From contig CAZTPJ010000010.1 of the NCBI GenBank assembly GCA_964614515.1, positions 3,493 through 67,492 on the forward strand: a stretch of 64,000 nt of DNA, written 5' to 3'. Both the position numbers and the translations under genes were made by a program. The notes beneath the pieces were generated by a model. That model saw only the letters and a list, made by a program, of their open reading frames with translations, ran no database searches and was not told where the DNA came from. The DNA comes from CAZTPJ01 sp964614515 (GTDB lineage Bacteria; Planctomycetota; Phycisphaerae; Phycisphaerales; UBA1924). This document shows, one piece after another, positions 1 through 8,458 of this stretch (positions are counted from its first letter, which is position 1; each line of letters begins with the position of its first letter).

Positions 1-2
1 AC

Positions 3-1106
3 GCCGAGCGCGTCCGCGCCCTCGAAGCGCGCGAGCAACAACTCAAGCGAGATTTCGCCACACGCGATGCCGAACTCAAGGAACACTTCAAGGCCCTCGC
101 CGCCGACGCCCTCAAAGGCTCCAACGACGCCTTTCTCACCCTCGCGCAGCAGACCTTCCAGAAGCATCAGCAGACGGCCACGGCCGAACTCGACAAACGC
201 AAGACGGCCGTCGATGAACTCATAAAACCCATCGCCGATACGCTCGCGCAGACGCGAACGCGACTCGACGGCCTGGCGGCGACGAGCGACCAACTCAAGG
301 ATGAAACCGTCCGCCTCGTCCGCGCACTGGCCAAGCCGGAAATCCGCGGACGCTACGGCGAGATTCAGCTTCGCCGCGTCGCGGAGATCGCGGGTATGCG
401 GCCGTATTGCGACTTTGATGAACAAACGTCGCAGCGTGACGATTCCGGCCAACTCAAGCGGCCGGACATGATCGTCAGACTTCCGAACGATCGCGTGATC
501 GCCGTGGACGCGAAGGCGAATTTGCAGGCGTTTCTCGAGGCGGCGAATGCCAAGACGCCGGAAGAACAGGAAGCGCATCTTGAGCGATTCGCCCGCCACG
601 TTTCCGATCAGGTGGCCGCGCTCTCAAGGAAGCAGTACTGGGCCGAACTCGAGGGTTCGCCGGAGTTTGTTGTGATGTTCGTTCCCGGCGATCAGTTTCT
701 CGATGCAGCCCTGGCCCGCCGCCCGGACTTGATTGAAAAGGCGGCGGAACAGAACATCATCCTCGCAAGCCCGAGCACGCTGATCGGGCTGCTGCGGGCG
801 GTGGCCGTGGGCTGGCGTGAGCGGAGCCTGGAGGATCAGGCTCGCGAGTTGTTCAACCTGGGCAAACAACTGCACGACCGCGCGGCCGTGGCATTCGAAC
901 ACGTCGCGGGTCTTGGCAAGGCGATCGAACAGACGGCGTCGCGGTACAACGACATGCTCGGTTCGTTCGAGTCGCGTCTGCTCCCCGCGATCAGGCGGTT
1001 CGACGCATCGCCGGCCAAGAGCGGGAAGGAACTACCCGACCTTCGCACCGTAGATGTCAATCTTCGCAGGCCGACGCTTGAACTGCCGGGCGGAGAAGGT
1101 GCGTAA
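3..1106 (+). CDS. rmuC: DNA recombination protein RmuC (5' partial)
   Basis: RmuC-family protein; the family limits DNA inversions and rearrangements and carries a nuclease-like fold. The reading frame is open from base 3, so the N-terminus lies outside the window. The visible part starts in a charged coiled coil. It then enters the conserved core, where KPEIRGRYGEIQLRRV and, after it, MIVRLPNDRVIAVDAKANL are the family hallmarks. A block with FVPGDQFLDAAL follows. An internal ATG at 396 is not the real start, because the core begins upstream of it. The gene ends just before a tandem repeat and converges with fliA. The identification is firm; the exact biochemical role in this organism is not known. 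Confidence 0.9.
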   Translation, partial: AERVRALEAREQQLKRDFATRDAELKEHFKALAADALKGSNDAFLTLAQQTFQKHQQTATAELDKRKTAVDELIKPIADTLAQTRTRLDGLAATSDQLKDETVRLVRALAKPEIRGRYGEIQLRRVAEIAGMRPYCDFDEQTSQRDDSGQLKRPDMIVRLPNDRVIAVDAKANLQAFLEAANAKTPEEQEAHLERFARHVSDQVAALSRKQYWAELEGSPEFVVMFVPGDQFLDAALARRPDLIEKAAEQNIILASPSTLIGLLRAVAVGWRERSLEDQARELFNLGKQLHDRAAVAFEHVAGLGKAIEQTASRYNDMLGSFESRLLPAIRRFDASPAKSGKELPDLRTVDVNLRRPTLELPGGEGA

Positions 1107-1145
1107 AAAGTGACGCCTGTGCCGCTGCACGTCGGATGCGCCGAG

Positions 1146-1273
1146 AGGCAGGCGGGACGCCTGCCCCACCGGATCCAAGGCAAGCGGGACGCCTGCCCCA
1201 CCGGGTCCAAGGCAAGCGGGACGCCTGCCCCACCGGATCCAAGGCAGGCGGGACGCCTGCCCCACCGGATCCT
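1146..1273. repeat. Tandem repeat, 4 x 32 bp, palindromic GC-rich unit
   Basis: Four nearly identical 32-bp units lie head to tail between the convergent rmuC and fliA genes. Each unit contains the inverted repeat GGCAGGCGGGACGCCTGCC followed by a CCACCGGATCC block. The reverse complement matches single copies elsewhere in this window (4581, 42370, 53732, 58657). Apparent reading frames across it are low-complexity and not genes. The units could fold into hairpins and may end transcription from both sides. Confidence 0.9.
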
Positions 1274-1298
1274 TGGGACTTTGCAGACTCGCCCTTGC

Positions 1299-2165
1299 TC
1301 AGCCGATCGGCTCGAGTTCCCCCGTGCGATGCTGCATCTGGGCCTTGAGCCGAAGCAGGATCGACGAGTGCATCTGGCTGACGCGAGACTCCGACAGGTC
1401 CAGCGTCGCCCCGATCTCCTTCATCGTCATGCCTTCGTAGTAGTACAGGATGACGATGAGTCGCTCGGCCCGCGAGAGGCCTTTGGTGATCAGTTCGCGC
1501 AGGTCTTTCCGCTGGAGGACGCGAAGCGGGTTCTCGTCGGCCTCATCATTGGCCACGTCCAACTCGCGAACTTCCTTGGACCCGTCGTTCTGCGTGTACT
1601 TCCGCGTGATGGAGATCGTCGAGACCGTGGATGAGTCGCGTTTGATCTTGTCGAACTCCTCACCTTCGACGCCGAGTCGCTGCGCGACCTCGAAGTCCGT
1701 CGCGGGACGGCCGGTCTCCATTTCGATGTGCTGGCGGGCGGACTCGACCTTGGCCGTCCTGTGCCGCACGAGCCTGGGAACCCAGTCCATGTTCCGTAGT
1801 TCGTCGAGGATCGCCCCGCGTATGCGCGGTGCGCAATACGTTTCGAATTTCACCTTGCGGTCAAGGTCATAGGCGTCGATCGCGTCCATCAAGCCGAACT
1901 GTCCGGCCGACATCAAGTCTTCGATGTCCACCTCGTCGGGCAGGCGTGCGTAGATCCGCTCCGCGTTGTACCGCACGAGCGGCAGGTACTTTTCCATCAG
2001 GAAATTGCGGATCTCGTGCGACTGGCTCGCGCGATACTCCAGCCACACGTCGTGGATGGGCATCGCCGCATACGGCGATTGCTCGATGGAACCTACCGCG
2101 TGTCGCACTGGGTATCTGTTCCTGCCTCGGCCGCCGGACCTTCGCGCCATTCGAATCGTTGCCAT
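1299..2165 (-). CDS. fliA: Flagellar RNA polymerase sigma factor FliA (sigma-28)
   Basis: Sigma-70-family factor of the FliA/WhiG class, which directs transcription of late flagellar genes. The 288-residue protein shows region 2 (EKYLPLVRYNAERIYARLP, then DLMSAGQFGLMDAIDAYD and the core-binding/-10 segment KFETYCAPRIRGAILDELR), region 3, and a C-terminal region 4 helix-turn-helix around LDLSESRVSQMHSSILLRL. The ATG at 2165 is chosen because AAGGAG lies seven bases upstream; an in-frame start 54 bases further up has no such site. It is the last gene of the minus-strand flagellar locus, after flhF and a small membrane protein, as in the Bacillus arrangement where sigD closes the operon. Confidence 0.93.
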   Translation of the reverse strand: MATIRMARRSGGRGRNRYPVRHAVGSIEQSPYAAMPIHDVWLEYRASQSHEIRNFLMEKYLPLVRYNAERIYARLPDEVDIEDLMSAGQFGLMDAIDAYDLDRKVKFETYCAPRIRGAILDELRNMDWVPRLVRHRTAKVESARQHIEMETGRPATDFEVAQRLGVEGEEFDKIKRDSSTVSTISITRKYTQNDGSKEVRELDVANDEADENPLRVLQRKDLRELITKGLSRAERLIVILYYYEGMTMKEIGATLDLSESRVSQMHSSILLRLKAQMQHRTGELEPIG

Positions 2166-2311
2166 GGGTCGCTCCTTGACCTTCCTGTCGTGCCATTGCG
2201 CGAGGCTCATTGACCTCACGATGCACCTGCTGCTGGACTCAACCTTCCCTGTTGAACCTCGATCAGTATACAGACCAACTGACCTGTCAACCAGTCAACT
2301 ACGCAAAACCT

Positions 2312-2617
2312 TTATGCCGCTCGCGCCACTCGCGAAGACTGCGACTCCGCTGCTTCCGTCGGGGAAGACTCCGACGGTTCTGACGACTCTGATGATTCTG
2401 ACGATTGTGACGACGCGAACTGTGTCCCCACGGCCGCTCGCGCCACCGCCCCCACCACGAGGCCCGCCACATAGCACGCGATCATCGCGATCAGCGAATG
2501 CTTGAGCACCACCGTTGCAGGATTCCCCGCCGCAAGACCCGCGACGATCGCCATCGCAAAGCCCGTCAATCCCAGGCACGCGGCGATCAGTTTGTCAGGA
2601 ACGGCAAGGTTCGGCAC
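2312..2617 (-). CDS. Small membrane protein, unknown function
   Basis: The 101-residue protein is not recognised. It has two probable membrane helices (about residues 8-28 and 40-62) and a low-complexity C-terminus with repeated Ser-Ser-Glu motifs that is probably cytoplasmic. It lies between flhF and fliA on the same strand, where many bacteria carry flhG (the MinD-like partner of FlhF). It has no Walker motif and so is not FlhG. Its position suggests a flagellar or polar role, but that is inference only. Confidence 0.55.
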   Translation of the reverse strand: MPNLAVPDKLIAACLGLTGFAMAIVAGLAAGNPATVVLKHSLIAMIACYVAGLVVGAVARAAVGTQFASSQSSESSESSEPSESSPTEAAESQSSRVARAA

Positions 2618-2997
2618 GGCTCCCTCCGCATGGCCTTTGATGAGCCATCCCTCGGCTCAGGCGGTAGGACAATCGTGAAGCCCGCCGGTTCTCTCACCCT
2701 GGGAAGAGTCCCCACATCACATCGGGAGACAACTCACGTTCAATGATGACGACCGTGCCGGTCGCACTGCTTCACACGCGCAACTGTGCAAGTCCTTGAT
2801 GAACAATGGGATAAGCCAAATGGACCGATCATGCCGCGCAGGTCCATCGCGCATCCTGCACGCCGCGATTCATCTCTCGCATCGCTCGACTGATTCGAAT
2901 GGGGCAAACGCCTCAGGACGTAGCCATGCTGCAAGACCCGGGGAGTCCCCCCCCTTTTTTGCGGCGTATGCACTCGATTTGCATCGCAGCGGGCGAA
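2618..2997. other. Intergenic region between flhF and the small membrane gene
   Basis: No convincing gene is seen in these 380 bases. A GGGG-AGT-CCCC hairpin merges into a run of eight Cs and six Ts around 2940-2960, but no plus-strand gene precedes it, so a terminator role is doubtful. No flhG homologue is present. Confidence 0.4.
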
Positions 2998-4290
2998 TCA
3001 CGCCGACGTAGCCGACAGATGCTCGCCGAGGATCAAACTCGCGAGCCGATCACCACGACCCACCTCAAGATGATCCGGCACATCCTGTCCCGTCGTGAGG
3101 TAACTCAGCCGCAGATCAATCGCACGCGCCGCCGACAACAGCACGCCGAAGTTCGCCGCTTCATCCAGTTTGGTCAGCAGCAGTCGATCCGGCCCGGCCG
3201 TGGCGAACTGTTTGCCCGCTTCCACCAGCGTCGTTCGTGAACTCGTCGCCGCGAGAACCAGATGCGTCTCGTCCGGATCGGCCGCGGCGAGGATCGCGCG
3301 AAGTTCTTCCATCGCCGAAAAATCCCGCGGCGGACACCCGGCCGTATCCATCAGCACGATGTCGCACGCCGCCAGCGACTCCATCGCCGCCCGAACGTCG
3401 CGCGGCGAAGCGCACACGCGAATCGGCACGCCGATGATCGTCGCATACAGCCGCAGTTGATCCACCGCGCCAAGTCGCAGCGTGTCACCCGCGATCACGC
3501 CCACCGACTTCCCGTGCCGAAGCGTGTATCCAGCCGCCAGTTTCGCCAGCGTCGTCGTCTTGCCAACGCCCGTCGGGCCGATGAGCGAGATCACATACGG
3601 CCGATCGCCGCGCCCCCCACGACCCCCACCACCCCCACCACCGCGGTCAATCGCCGGCAGATCCAATGCCCCCGTTTCGCTCGTGGGGATCAGCGACGCC
3701 AATCGCTGACGCACGGCCTCGCGCACGCGAGGTCCATCGGTGAGTTCCTCTGGTCGCAGCGAGTCTCGCACGGCCGCGATCACCTCATCCGCGATGTCCG
3801 CGCCGACATCCGCCTCAAGCAATCGCAGGTAATGCCCCACAAGTTCATCGCGATGTCCGCGCACGGCGCTGAGCGGGTCAGCCCCGCGCAGCGACGCCTC
3901 GCGCGTGGTCAGAAGCACCTGGCTGACGAGGCGTTTGAGCGAGCCGAGTTCTGCTTCGATGCCGCTGGCCGTGCTGCGCCCTTCACCCACGTCCGACGAG
4001 ACTCTGATCGGGGCCGGTTCCGCCTTGATCTGGACCGGCTCAGTGGGCTGATCCGTCAAAGGTACGGCCGTATACGCCTTGCGGAGTCGATCGTGGCGTG
4101 AGGGCGGTTCGGGCGTCGGGTCTTCAGGGGCCGCCGCGATAACTTCGACGACCTGTCGCCCGCCGAACCCGGCCACACCCCCTGCGCGAACACTGCGCGT
4201 CCGGAGGATCAGCGCATCGGGGCCGAACTCCCGTTTGGCCATCGCCAGGGCTTCGGCCATCGTGGAAGCCTTGAAGGTTCGATGCGTCAT
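2998..4290 (-). CDS. flhF: Flagellar biosynthesis GTPase FlhF
   Basis: SRP-type GTPase that sets flagellum position and number in polar and other flagellates. The N-terminal B-domain (FKASTMAEALAMAKREFGPDALIL) is followed by an N domain and a G domain with Walker A GPTGVGKTTT near residue 240, the IAGDTLRLGAVDQL switch, DTAGCPPRD and the TKLDEA specificity motif. At 430 residues it is of usual size. The ATG at 4290 starts the family-typical FKA motif; an upstream in-frame ATG only adds five residues. A run of seven glycines followed by RGGRGDR, from a C/G-rich tract at 3600-3650, forms the linker just before the GTPase core. FlhG, its usual regulator, is absent next door. Confidence 0.93.
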   Translation of the reverse strand: MTHRTFKASTMAEALAMAKREFGPDALILRTRSVRAGGVAGFGGRQVVEVIAAAPEDPTPEPPSRHDRLRKAYTAVPLTDQPTEPVQIKAEPAPIRVSSDVGEGRSTASGIEAELGSLKRLVSQVLLTTREASLRGADPLSAVRGHRDELVGHYLRLLEADVGADIADEVIAAVRDSLRPEELTDGPRVREAVRQRLASLIPTSETGALDLPAIDRGGGGGGGRGGRGDRPYVISLIGPTGVGKTTTLAKLAAGYTLRHGKSVGVIAGDTLRLGAVDQLRLYATIIGVPIRVCASPRDVRAAMESLAACDIVLMDTAGCPPRDFSAMEELRAILAAADPDETHLVLAATSSRTTLVEAGKQFATAGPDRLLLTKLDEAANFGVLLSAARAIDLRLSYLTTGQDVPDHLEVGRGDRLASLILGEHLSATSA

Positions 4291-4580
4291 GGGACTGGCT
4301 CGCACTCCGCGTGGCCGTCAGTCGGTGACGAGGCGACCCCTCCGGGGCCGATGACCACGCTATCCATTCGGCGGGACAGGGTGGCCAGGGACAGTGGATC
4401 ACGGCCTGCGCAGAACAAGCGCAGAGAGCGACGGGGAAGGGAAAGAGCTGCGCTGTGGACAATCTGTGGCGAGATAATGACGCGACGAAGAGTGGAGCAT
4501 CAAGCAACGACCCATCAAGCATCGCCCTGTGGCGATCCCGCCGAGCCGCCATGCGAGCACGACAACCGCAAAGTCTGTCG

Positions 4581-4613
4581 CATCCGGTGGTGCGGGCGTC
4601 CCGCCCGCCTCCG
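4581..4613. repeat. Dispersed palindromic repeat, single copy
   Basis: Contains GGTGGTGCGGGCGTCCCGCC, whose GCGGGCGTCCCGCCCGC core is an inverted repeat. The flanking bases (ATCCGGTGG) match the copy at 42370 and the reverse complement of the 32-bp units at 1146. Confidence 0.75.
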
Positions 4614-4695
4614 TTGCGTGTTCGACGCCGGAGGACTCGACTCACCATCGTTCGCGTAAGCAATCTCGCGGTCGCGCTTCCTCGCCTACAGAGTG

Positions 4696-4770
4696 CCGTG
4701 GCCACAGTTCGATGTGGCCACGCGGGACATTCCGCAGTCCGGACCTTTGACCACCATCCATCGACTCCTC
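4696..4770. repeat. 75-bp direct repeat, copy 1
   Basis: Begins CCGTGGCCACAGTTCGATGT and ends CCACCATCCATCGACTCCTC. It is nearly identical to 5203-5277 in the same orientation. The two copies bracket the small gene at 4906-5118. It contains a GTGGCCAC...GTGGCCAC short repeat. Confidence 0.85.
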
Positions 4771-4905
4771 CCGGCCATCCAGAGCGAAGGCGACGGCACC
4801 CGGTGTATTCTAATCAGGTAGTACCGAGATATCCGAACCACACTCTTTCGCTCGCTGTACCAGGGCAATGAGGCCCCCCACGGTGCATACATATGCTTGC
4901 TTGGA

Positions 4906-5118
4906 TCAAATGCATAGCACTGAGCGCAGGTCACTTTCAAGATCGGCAAGCTCCGGTACCGCAAAACGCGTCTCAGTATAATAATCATGAATGCGAGGTA
5001 GCATGCGGCACTCTTGCTTCTCGACTTCGCGCATCAACGTCTCGTGGACGGCAATCGATAAGTAGACCGTCATGCGAGGCCTGCCTTCGTCATTCAGGAT
5101 AGCGACTTCTAGTGCCAT
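4906..5118 (-). CDS. Small orphan protein between direct repeats
   Basis: A 70-residue frame starting MALEVAILNDEG and ending in an acidic stretch (PELADLESDLRSVLCI). No family is recognised. Composition is that of a soluble globular protein, unlike the shadow frames around it. The start is uncertain: the frame stays open upstream and an in-frame ATG a few codons earlier follows a run of Gs, but that part approaches the repeat. It lies between two 75-bp direct repeats and next to a second orphan gene (5395-5718). A small immunity or antitoxin-type protein is one possible reading, without direct evidence. Confidence 0.4.
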   Translation of the reverse strand: MALEVAILNDEGRPRMTVYLSIAVHETLMREVEKQECRMLPRIHDYYTETRFAVPELADLESDLRSVLCI

Positions 5119-5202
5119 GCCGCAGATCCCGGATGTGCTGTGATGCATTCCCCCCAAGACTCCACAATGATGGTCACGGTCGAAGTCCTTGATTGCCGGG
5201 TT

Positions 5203-5277
5203 CCGTGGCCACAGTTCGATGTGGCCACGCGGGATACTCCGTGCTCCGGACTTTTGCCCACCATCCATCGACTCCTC
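5203..5277. repeat. 75-bp direct repeat, copy 2
   Basis: Second copy of the repeat at 4696-4770, same orientation, with a few mismatches near the middle (GGGATACTCC instead of GGGACATTCC). Confidence 0.85.
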
Positions 5278-5303
5278 GTGGCATCCGGCATGACTTCGAG
5301 AAC

Positions 5304-5381
5304 CGACACCCCGGAACACCAAGATCGGCGGCCGATCTTGGTGGCACGACGGAGCATCTCAATGCCACCCCGCCTGTCGCC
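5304..5381 (-). repeat. Inverted copy of a dispersed hairpin repeat
   Basis: The reverse complement matches 5741-5820 and, less closely, 45912-45990. The centre is the perfect palindrome AAGATCGGCGGCCGATCTT (with one odd base). Together with the copy at 5741 it brackets the small gene at 5395-5718 in inverted orientation. Confidence 0.8.
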
Positions 5382-5394
5382 ATGCTGTCCATGC

Positions 5395-5718
5395 TCAGAC
5401 AGAGGGCCATTCCGCAATGTGGTCGCACTCGAATTCAATTCTCCCTTCGGGGGCAGCACCGAAGTCAAATCGCACTTTCCATCTACCGTTCTCGATCTCC
5501 TGCACCTCCCCCGAGAAGAGCAGCGGTTGTCCCACGTATTCGCCATAATCGAAGTCCATTCTTAAATGCGTAATCAACTTGAAACACAGGCAGAGGCTTC
5601 GCACCGGAAGACCAGGCAAGGCTAGATCCAGAAGCAGATCGTCGTCTGTCCAGGAAACAGAGCGGACCTTTGCGTCTCCGAGTCCTTGCTCGACAACTTG
5701 TCGAATCGCGGTGTTCAT
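5395..5718 (-). CDS. Small orphan protein between inverted repeats
   Basis: The 107-residue soluble protein is not recognised. The ATG at 5718 follows a good ribosome site (GAGGGAGATAA). The sequence is acidic and aromatic (VRSVSWTDDDLLLDLALPGL; MDFDYGEYVGQPLLFSGEV; GRWKVRFDFGAAPEGRIEFE), suggesting a beta-rich fold like those of small immunity-type proteins. That comparison is an impression, not a match. It stands alone between flhA and flhF, framed by an inverted pair of repeats at 5304-5381 and 5741-5820, which suggests acquisition separate from the flagellar operon. Confidence 0.6.
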   Translation of the reverse strand: MNTAIRQVVEQGLGDAKVRSVSWTDDDLLLDLALPGLPVRSLCLCFKLITHLRMDFDYGEYVGQPLLFSGEVQEIENGRWKVRFDFGAAPEGRIEFECDHIAEWPSV

Positions 5719-5740
5719 TTATCTCCCTCTGGGTGTGCTG

Positions 5741-5960
5741 GGCGTCGGCGGGGTGGCATTGAAATTCTCTCTCGTCGTGCCACTATGATCGGCCGCCGAT
5801 CTTGGTGTTCCGGGGCGGCCGTTGTCGCGGTGAATCGTCATCGTGTCTCTTCGCTCACGAGAGTCTTCGCTCGCTTCGCAGACGTGAACCGCCGACGTGT
5901 GGACGCCCAGAACATCAAGATCGAAGCGATCGTGATGGCACGAATGTGCATCCACACCGG
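5741..5960 (+). repeat. Dispersed ~200-bp intergenic repeat, copy A
   Basis: Starts near GGCGTCGGCGGGGTGGCATT. It contains the palindrome GATCGGCCGCCGATC, then a segment with TGTCGCGGTGAATCGTCATC, and ends AACATCAAGATCGAAGCGAT...GTGATGGCACGAA. The same succession of blocks recurs at 45912-46108, and the first 80 bases recur inverted at 5304-5381. No gene is seen between here and the end of flhA at 6239. Confidence 0.8.
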
Positions 5961-6238
5961 ACGCCCCACCCTTAGGTTTCCCTCCGCATGACGTTGTTCG
6001 TTATTGTTCACGCGAACTCACGGCCGCATCCTCCCACACCACCAAGGCCCCCAACGCAGAGGCCCCGTTTGGTCAATACACAGTGTCCCAGAAAGACAGG
6101 GCCGTGTCAAGTACCCGAGGCTGAAGTTCGTCTCTTCCACGGAACATCATTCGGCGCCATGCGCCGCCGCAATCCCATCGACGCCTGCACGCGATCCGCC
6201 GGGTTTGGCGGACTTTCCAAACAAGTACAAAGACCCCG

Positions 6239-8428
6239 CTACGCGGCCGTGGTGGATGCGGTGGGCATCGGCGGCGATGCCAGCGCCAACGCCTGCACTT
6301 CGATCCCGGGTTCAACCTCGTTGTATCCAAGCACGGCCACGTTTGGCACGGCCTGTTCCACCAGTCCGCGCACAACAGCCCGCACCTGTGGCGACGCGAG
6401 TACCACGGGCGCGTGCCCGGCCGTGGCCAACTGCTCCAGCGCGCGAACGATGCACGCGGCCACTTCGCTCGCGACGCGCGCGGGCATCGTGAGCGTCGTG
6501 CCGCTCGGCCCGCGATCGATATAGCCGCTGATAAGGTCTTCCAGCGATGGATCAAGCGTGACGCACGGCAGGCGCATGGCCGCATCGCGCTGTTGTCCAT
6601 CGAGTTGCGATTCCGCGGCCGCAATGGTGTACTGCGAACAGATCGTCCGGCGCAGGGCGTGCCGCACATACTCTGTCAGCACATCGAGATCCTTCGTCTT
6701 CGTGGCCCAGTCGCCGAGGGTCTCGACGATGGTCTCAAGATCGCGGATGGAGACGCGCTCGCGCAAGAGCGATTGCAGGACTTTGTGCAAGTCGGCTGGC
6801 TTGACGATGTTCGGGATGGCCTCTTCGACGAGTTTGGGCGCTCGTTCCTTGAGGCCTGCGATCAGATTGTTAACTTCCTCTCGCGTGAGCATCTCGTGGG
6901 CGCGTCGCTTGACCGTCTCGGACAGGTGCGTCGCAAGCACGCTTGTGGGATCGACCACCGTGTAGTTCATCGACTCCGCGCGTTCGCGCAGGGCCGGGTC
7001 GATCCACCGTGCATCGAGACCGAACGCCGGCTCGCGCGTGGCTTCGCCATCGATCCGCCCCGACGCCATGCCCGAGTCCATCGCCAACAGCCGCCCTGGC
7101 CGGATCATCCCGCGCACCACAGCGTTGCCGCGAATCTTAATTCGATAATCATGCGCCCCCAGTTGCACATTGTCGCGAATGCGAACGGGAGGCATGACAA
7201 GACCAAGTTCGGCCGCGAGTTGGCGTCGCACGGCCGTGATGCGATCGAGCAAGTCCCCCCCCTGCGCCGCATCGACCAGCGAGACCAGCCCATAGCCAAC
7301 CTCAAGTTCGAGCGTGTCCACCTTGAGCAGCGACTCGACCGGCGCCTGTTCAACCACCTGCGCCTGTTCCCGATCAACTCGCTCGACTTCGGCCTTCTTT
7401 GATCGCCTCGTGCGGATCATGCTATACGCGAGCAGTCCAAGCCCGCTCGATGTCGCCAACAGCGGAAGCATCGGAAGTCCGGTCAACGAGAGCATCGCCA
7501 GGAACACGGCCGTGATAACGAGCCCGCGCGGCTGGCTGATGACTTGATCCGTCAGTTCATCGCCCAACTGCGCCTTGGAGCCGGAGCGTGTGACGATGAG
7601 CGCCGCCGCGACTGAGATAATGAACGAGGGCAACTGTGATGTCAGGCCGTCACCGATTGTAAGTCGTGTGAAGACGTCGGCCGTCTGCCCGATGGGCCAG
7701 CCCTTGTCGAGAATGCCCACGGCCATGCCGCCGAGGACATTGACAAATGTAATGATGATGCCCGCGATGGCGTCGCCACGGACGAACTTGCTGGCGCCAT
7801 CCATCGCGCCGAAGAAGTCCGCTTCCTGGCGAATCTCATCGCGCCGGCGGCGTGCCTCGGCATCGTCGATGATCCCCGCGCTCAGGTCGGAGTCGATGGC
7901 CATTTGCTTGCCGGGCATCGCGTCGAGCGTAAACCTCGCCGCGACTTCGCTGATGCGCGTTGCGCCCTTGGTCACAACCACAAACTGCACAATGACGATG
8001 ATCAGGAAGAGTACAATGCCGACAAAGAGCGACTCGCCCGCGACGAAGTTGCCAAAGGCGCCGATGACCTTGCCCGCGACATCCATCGCCTCTTCGGGCG
8101 AGGAGGCGTCGGCCGTGAGGATCAGCCGCGTTGACGCGATGTTCAGCACAAGTCGCAGCAGCGTCGTCGCCAGAAGCAGGGAAGGAAACACGCTGAAGTC
8201 CAGCGGTTTGTCCATGTAAATTGTTGTCAGCAGGATCACCACGGCGAGACTGATGTTCGCCGAGATCAACAGGTCCATGACCATCGGCGGCAGCGGAACG
8301 AGAATCACCGCGAGCAGCGACACAAAGCCGACCGGCACGATCAGGCCGCGATATTCGCGCAGCTTGTATATCCATCCGGGGAGCGTCCCGGAAGCCCTGC
8401 CCACGTTTGTCGACGTCGCCTTCGCCAC
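6239..8428 (-). CDS. flhA: Flagellar export gate protein FlhA
   Basis: Core inner-membrane component of the flagellar type III export gate. The 729-residue protein has an N-terminal half with about eight membrane helices, including the signature LVLNIASTRLILT near residues 92-104 and a conserved cytoplasmic loop. The soluble C-terminal half is the docking platform for substrates and chaperones (for example VRIRDNVQLGAHDYRIKIRG and VIARTICSQY-type helices). Length is slightly above the usual 690-700. It follows flhB by 30 bases. Downstream there is a repeat-rich break before flhF, unlike the tight flhA-flhF spacing of Bacillus. Confidence 0.96.
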   Translation of the reverse strand: MAKATSTNVGRASGTLPGWIYKLREYRGLIVPVGFVSLLAVILVPLPPMVMDLLISANISLAVVILLTTIYMDKPLDFSVFPSLLLATTLLRLVLNIASTRLILTADASSPEEAMDVAGKVIGAFGNFVAGESLFVGIVLFLIIVIVQFVVVTKGATRISEVAARFTLDAMPGKQMAIDSDLSAGIIDDAEARRRRDEIRQEADFFGAMDGASKFVRGDAIAGIIITFVNVLGGMAVGILDKGWPIGQTADVFTRLTIGDGLTSQLPSFIISVAAALIVTRSGSKAQLGDELTDQVISQPRGLVITAVFLAMLSLTGLPMLPLLATSSGLGLLAYSMIRTRRSKKAEVERVDREQAQVVEQAPVESLLKVDTLELEVGYGLVSLVDAAQGGDLLDRITAVRRQLAAELGLVMPPVRIRDNVQLGAHDYRIKIRGNAVVRGMIRPGRLLAMDSGMASGRIDGEATREPAFGLDARWIDPALRERAESMNYTVVDPTSVLATHLSETVKRRAHEMLTREEVNNLIAGLKERAPKLVEEAIPNIVKPADLHKVLQSLLRERVSIRDLETIVETLGDWATKTKDLDVLTEYVRHALRRTICSQYTIAAAESQLDGQQRDAAMRLPCVTLDPSLEDLISGYIDRGPSGTTLTMPARVASEVAACIVRALEQLATAGHAPVVLASPQVRAVVRGLVEQAVPNVAVLGYNEVEPGIEVQALALASPPMPTASTTAA

Positions 8429-8458
8429 CAGCGCCTCCAGACCTTACATCCGTGCCGA

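Larger units (their letters stand above)
4291..4905. other. Repeat-bearing intergenic region upstream of flhF
   Basis: No supported gene. Open frames here overlap repeats or run antisense. The stretch holds one dispersed palindrome (4581-4613) and one 75-bp repeat copy (4696-4770). The promoter of flhF would be expected near 4300-4400, but no clear motif is visible. Confidence 0.5.
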
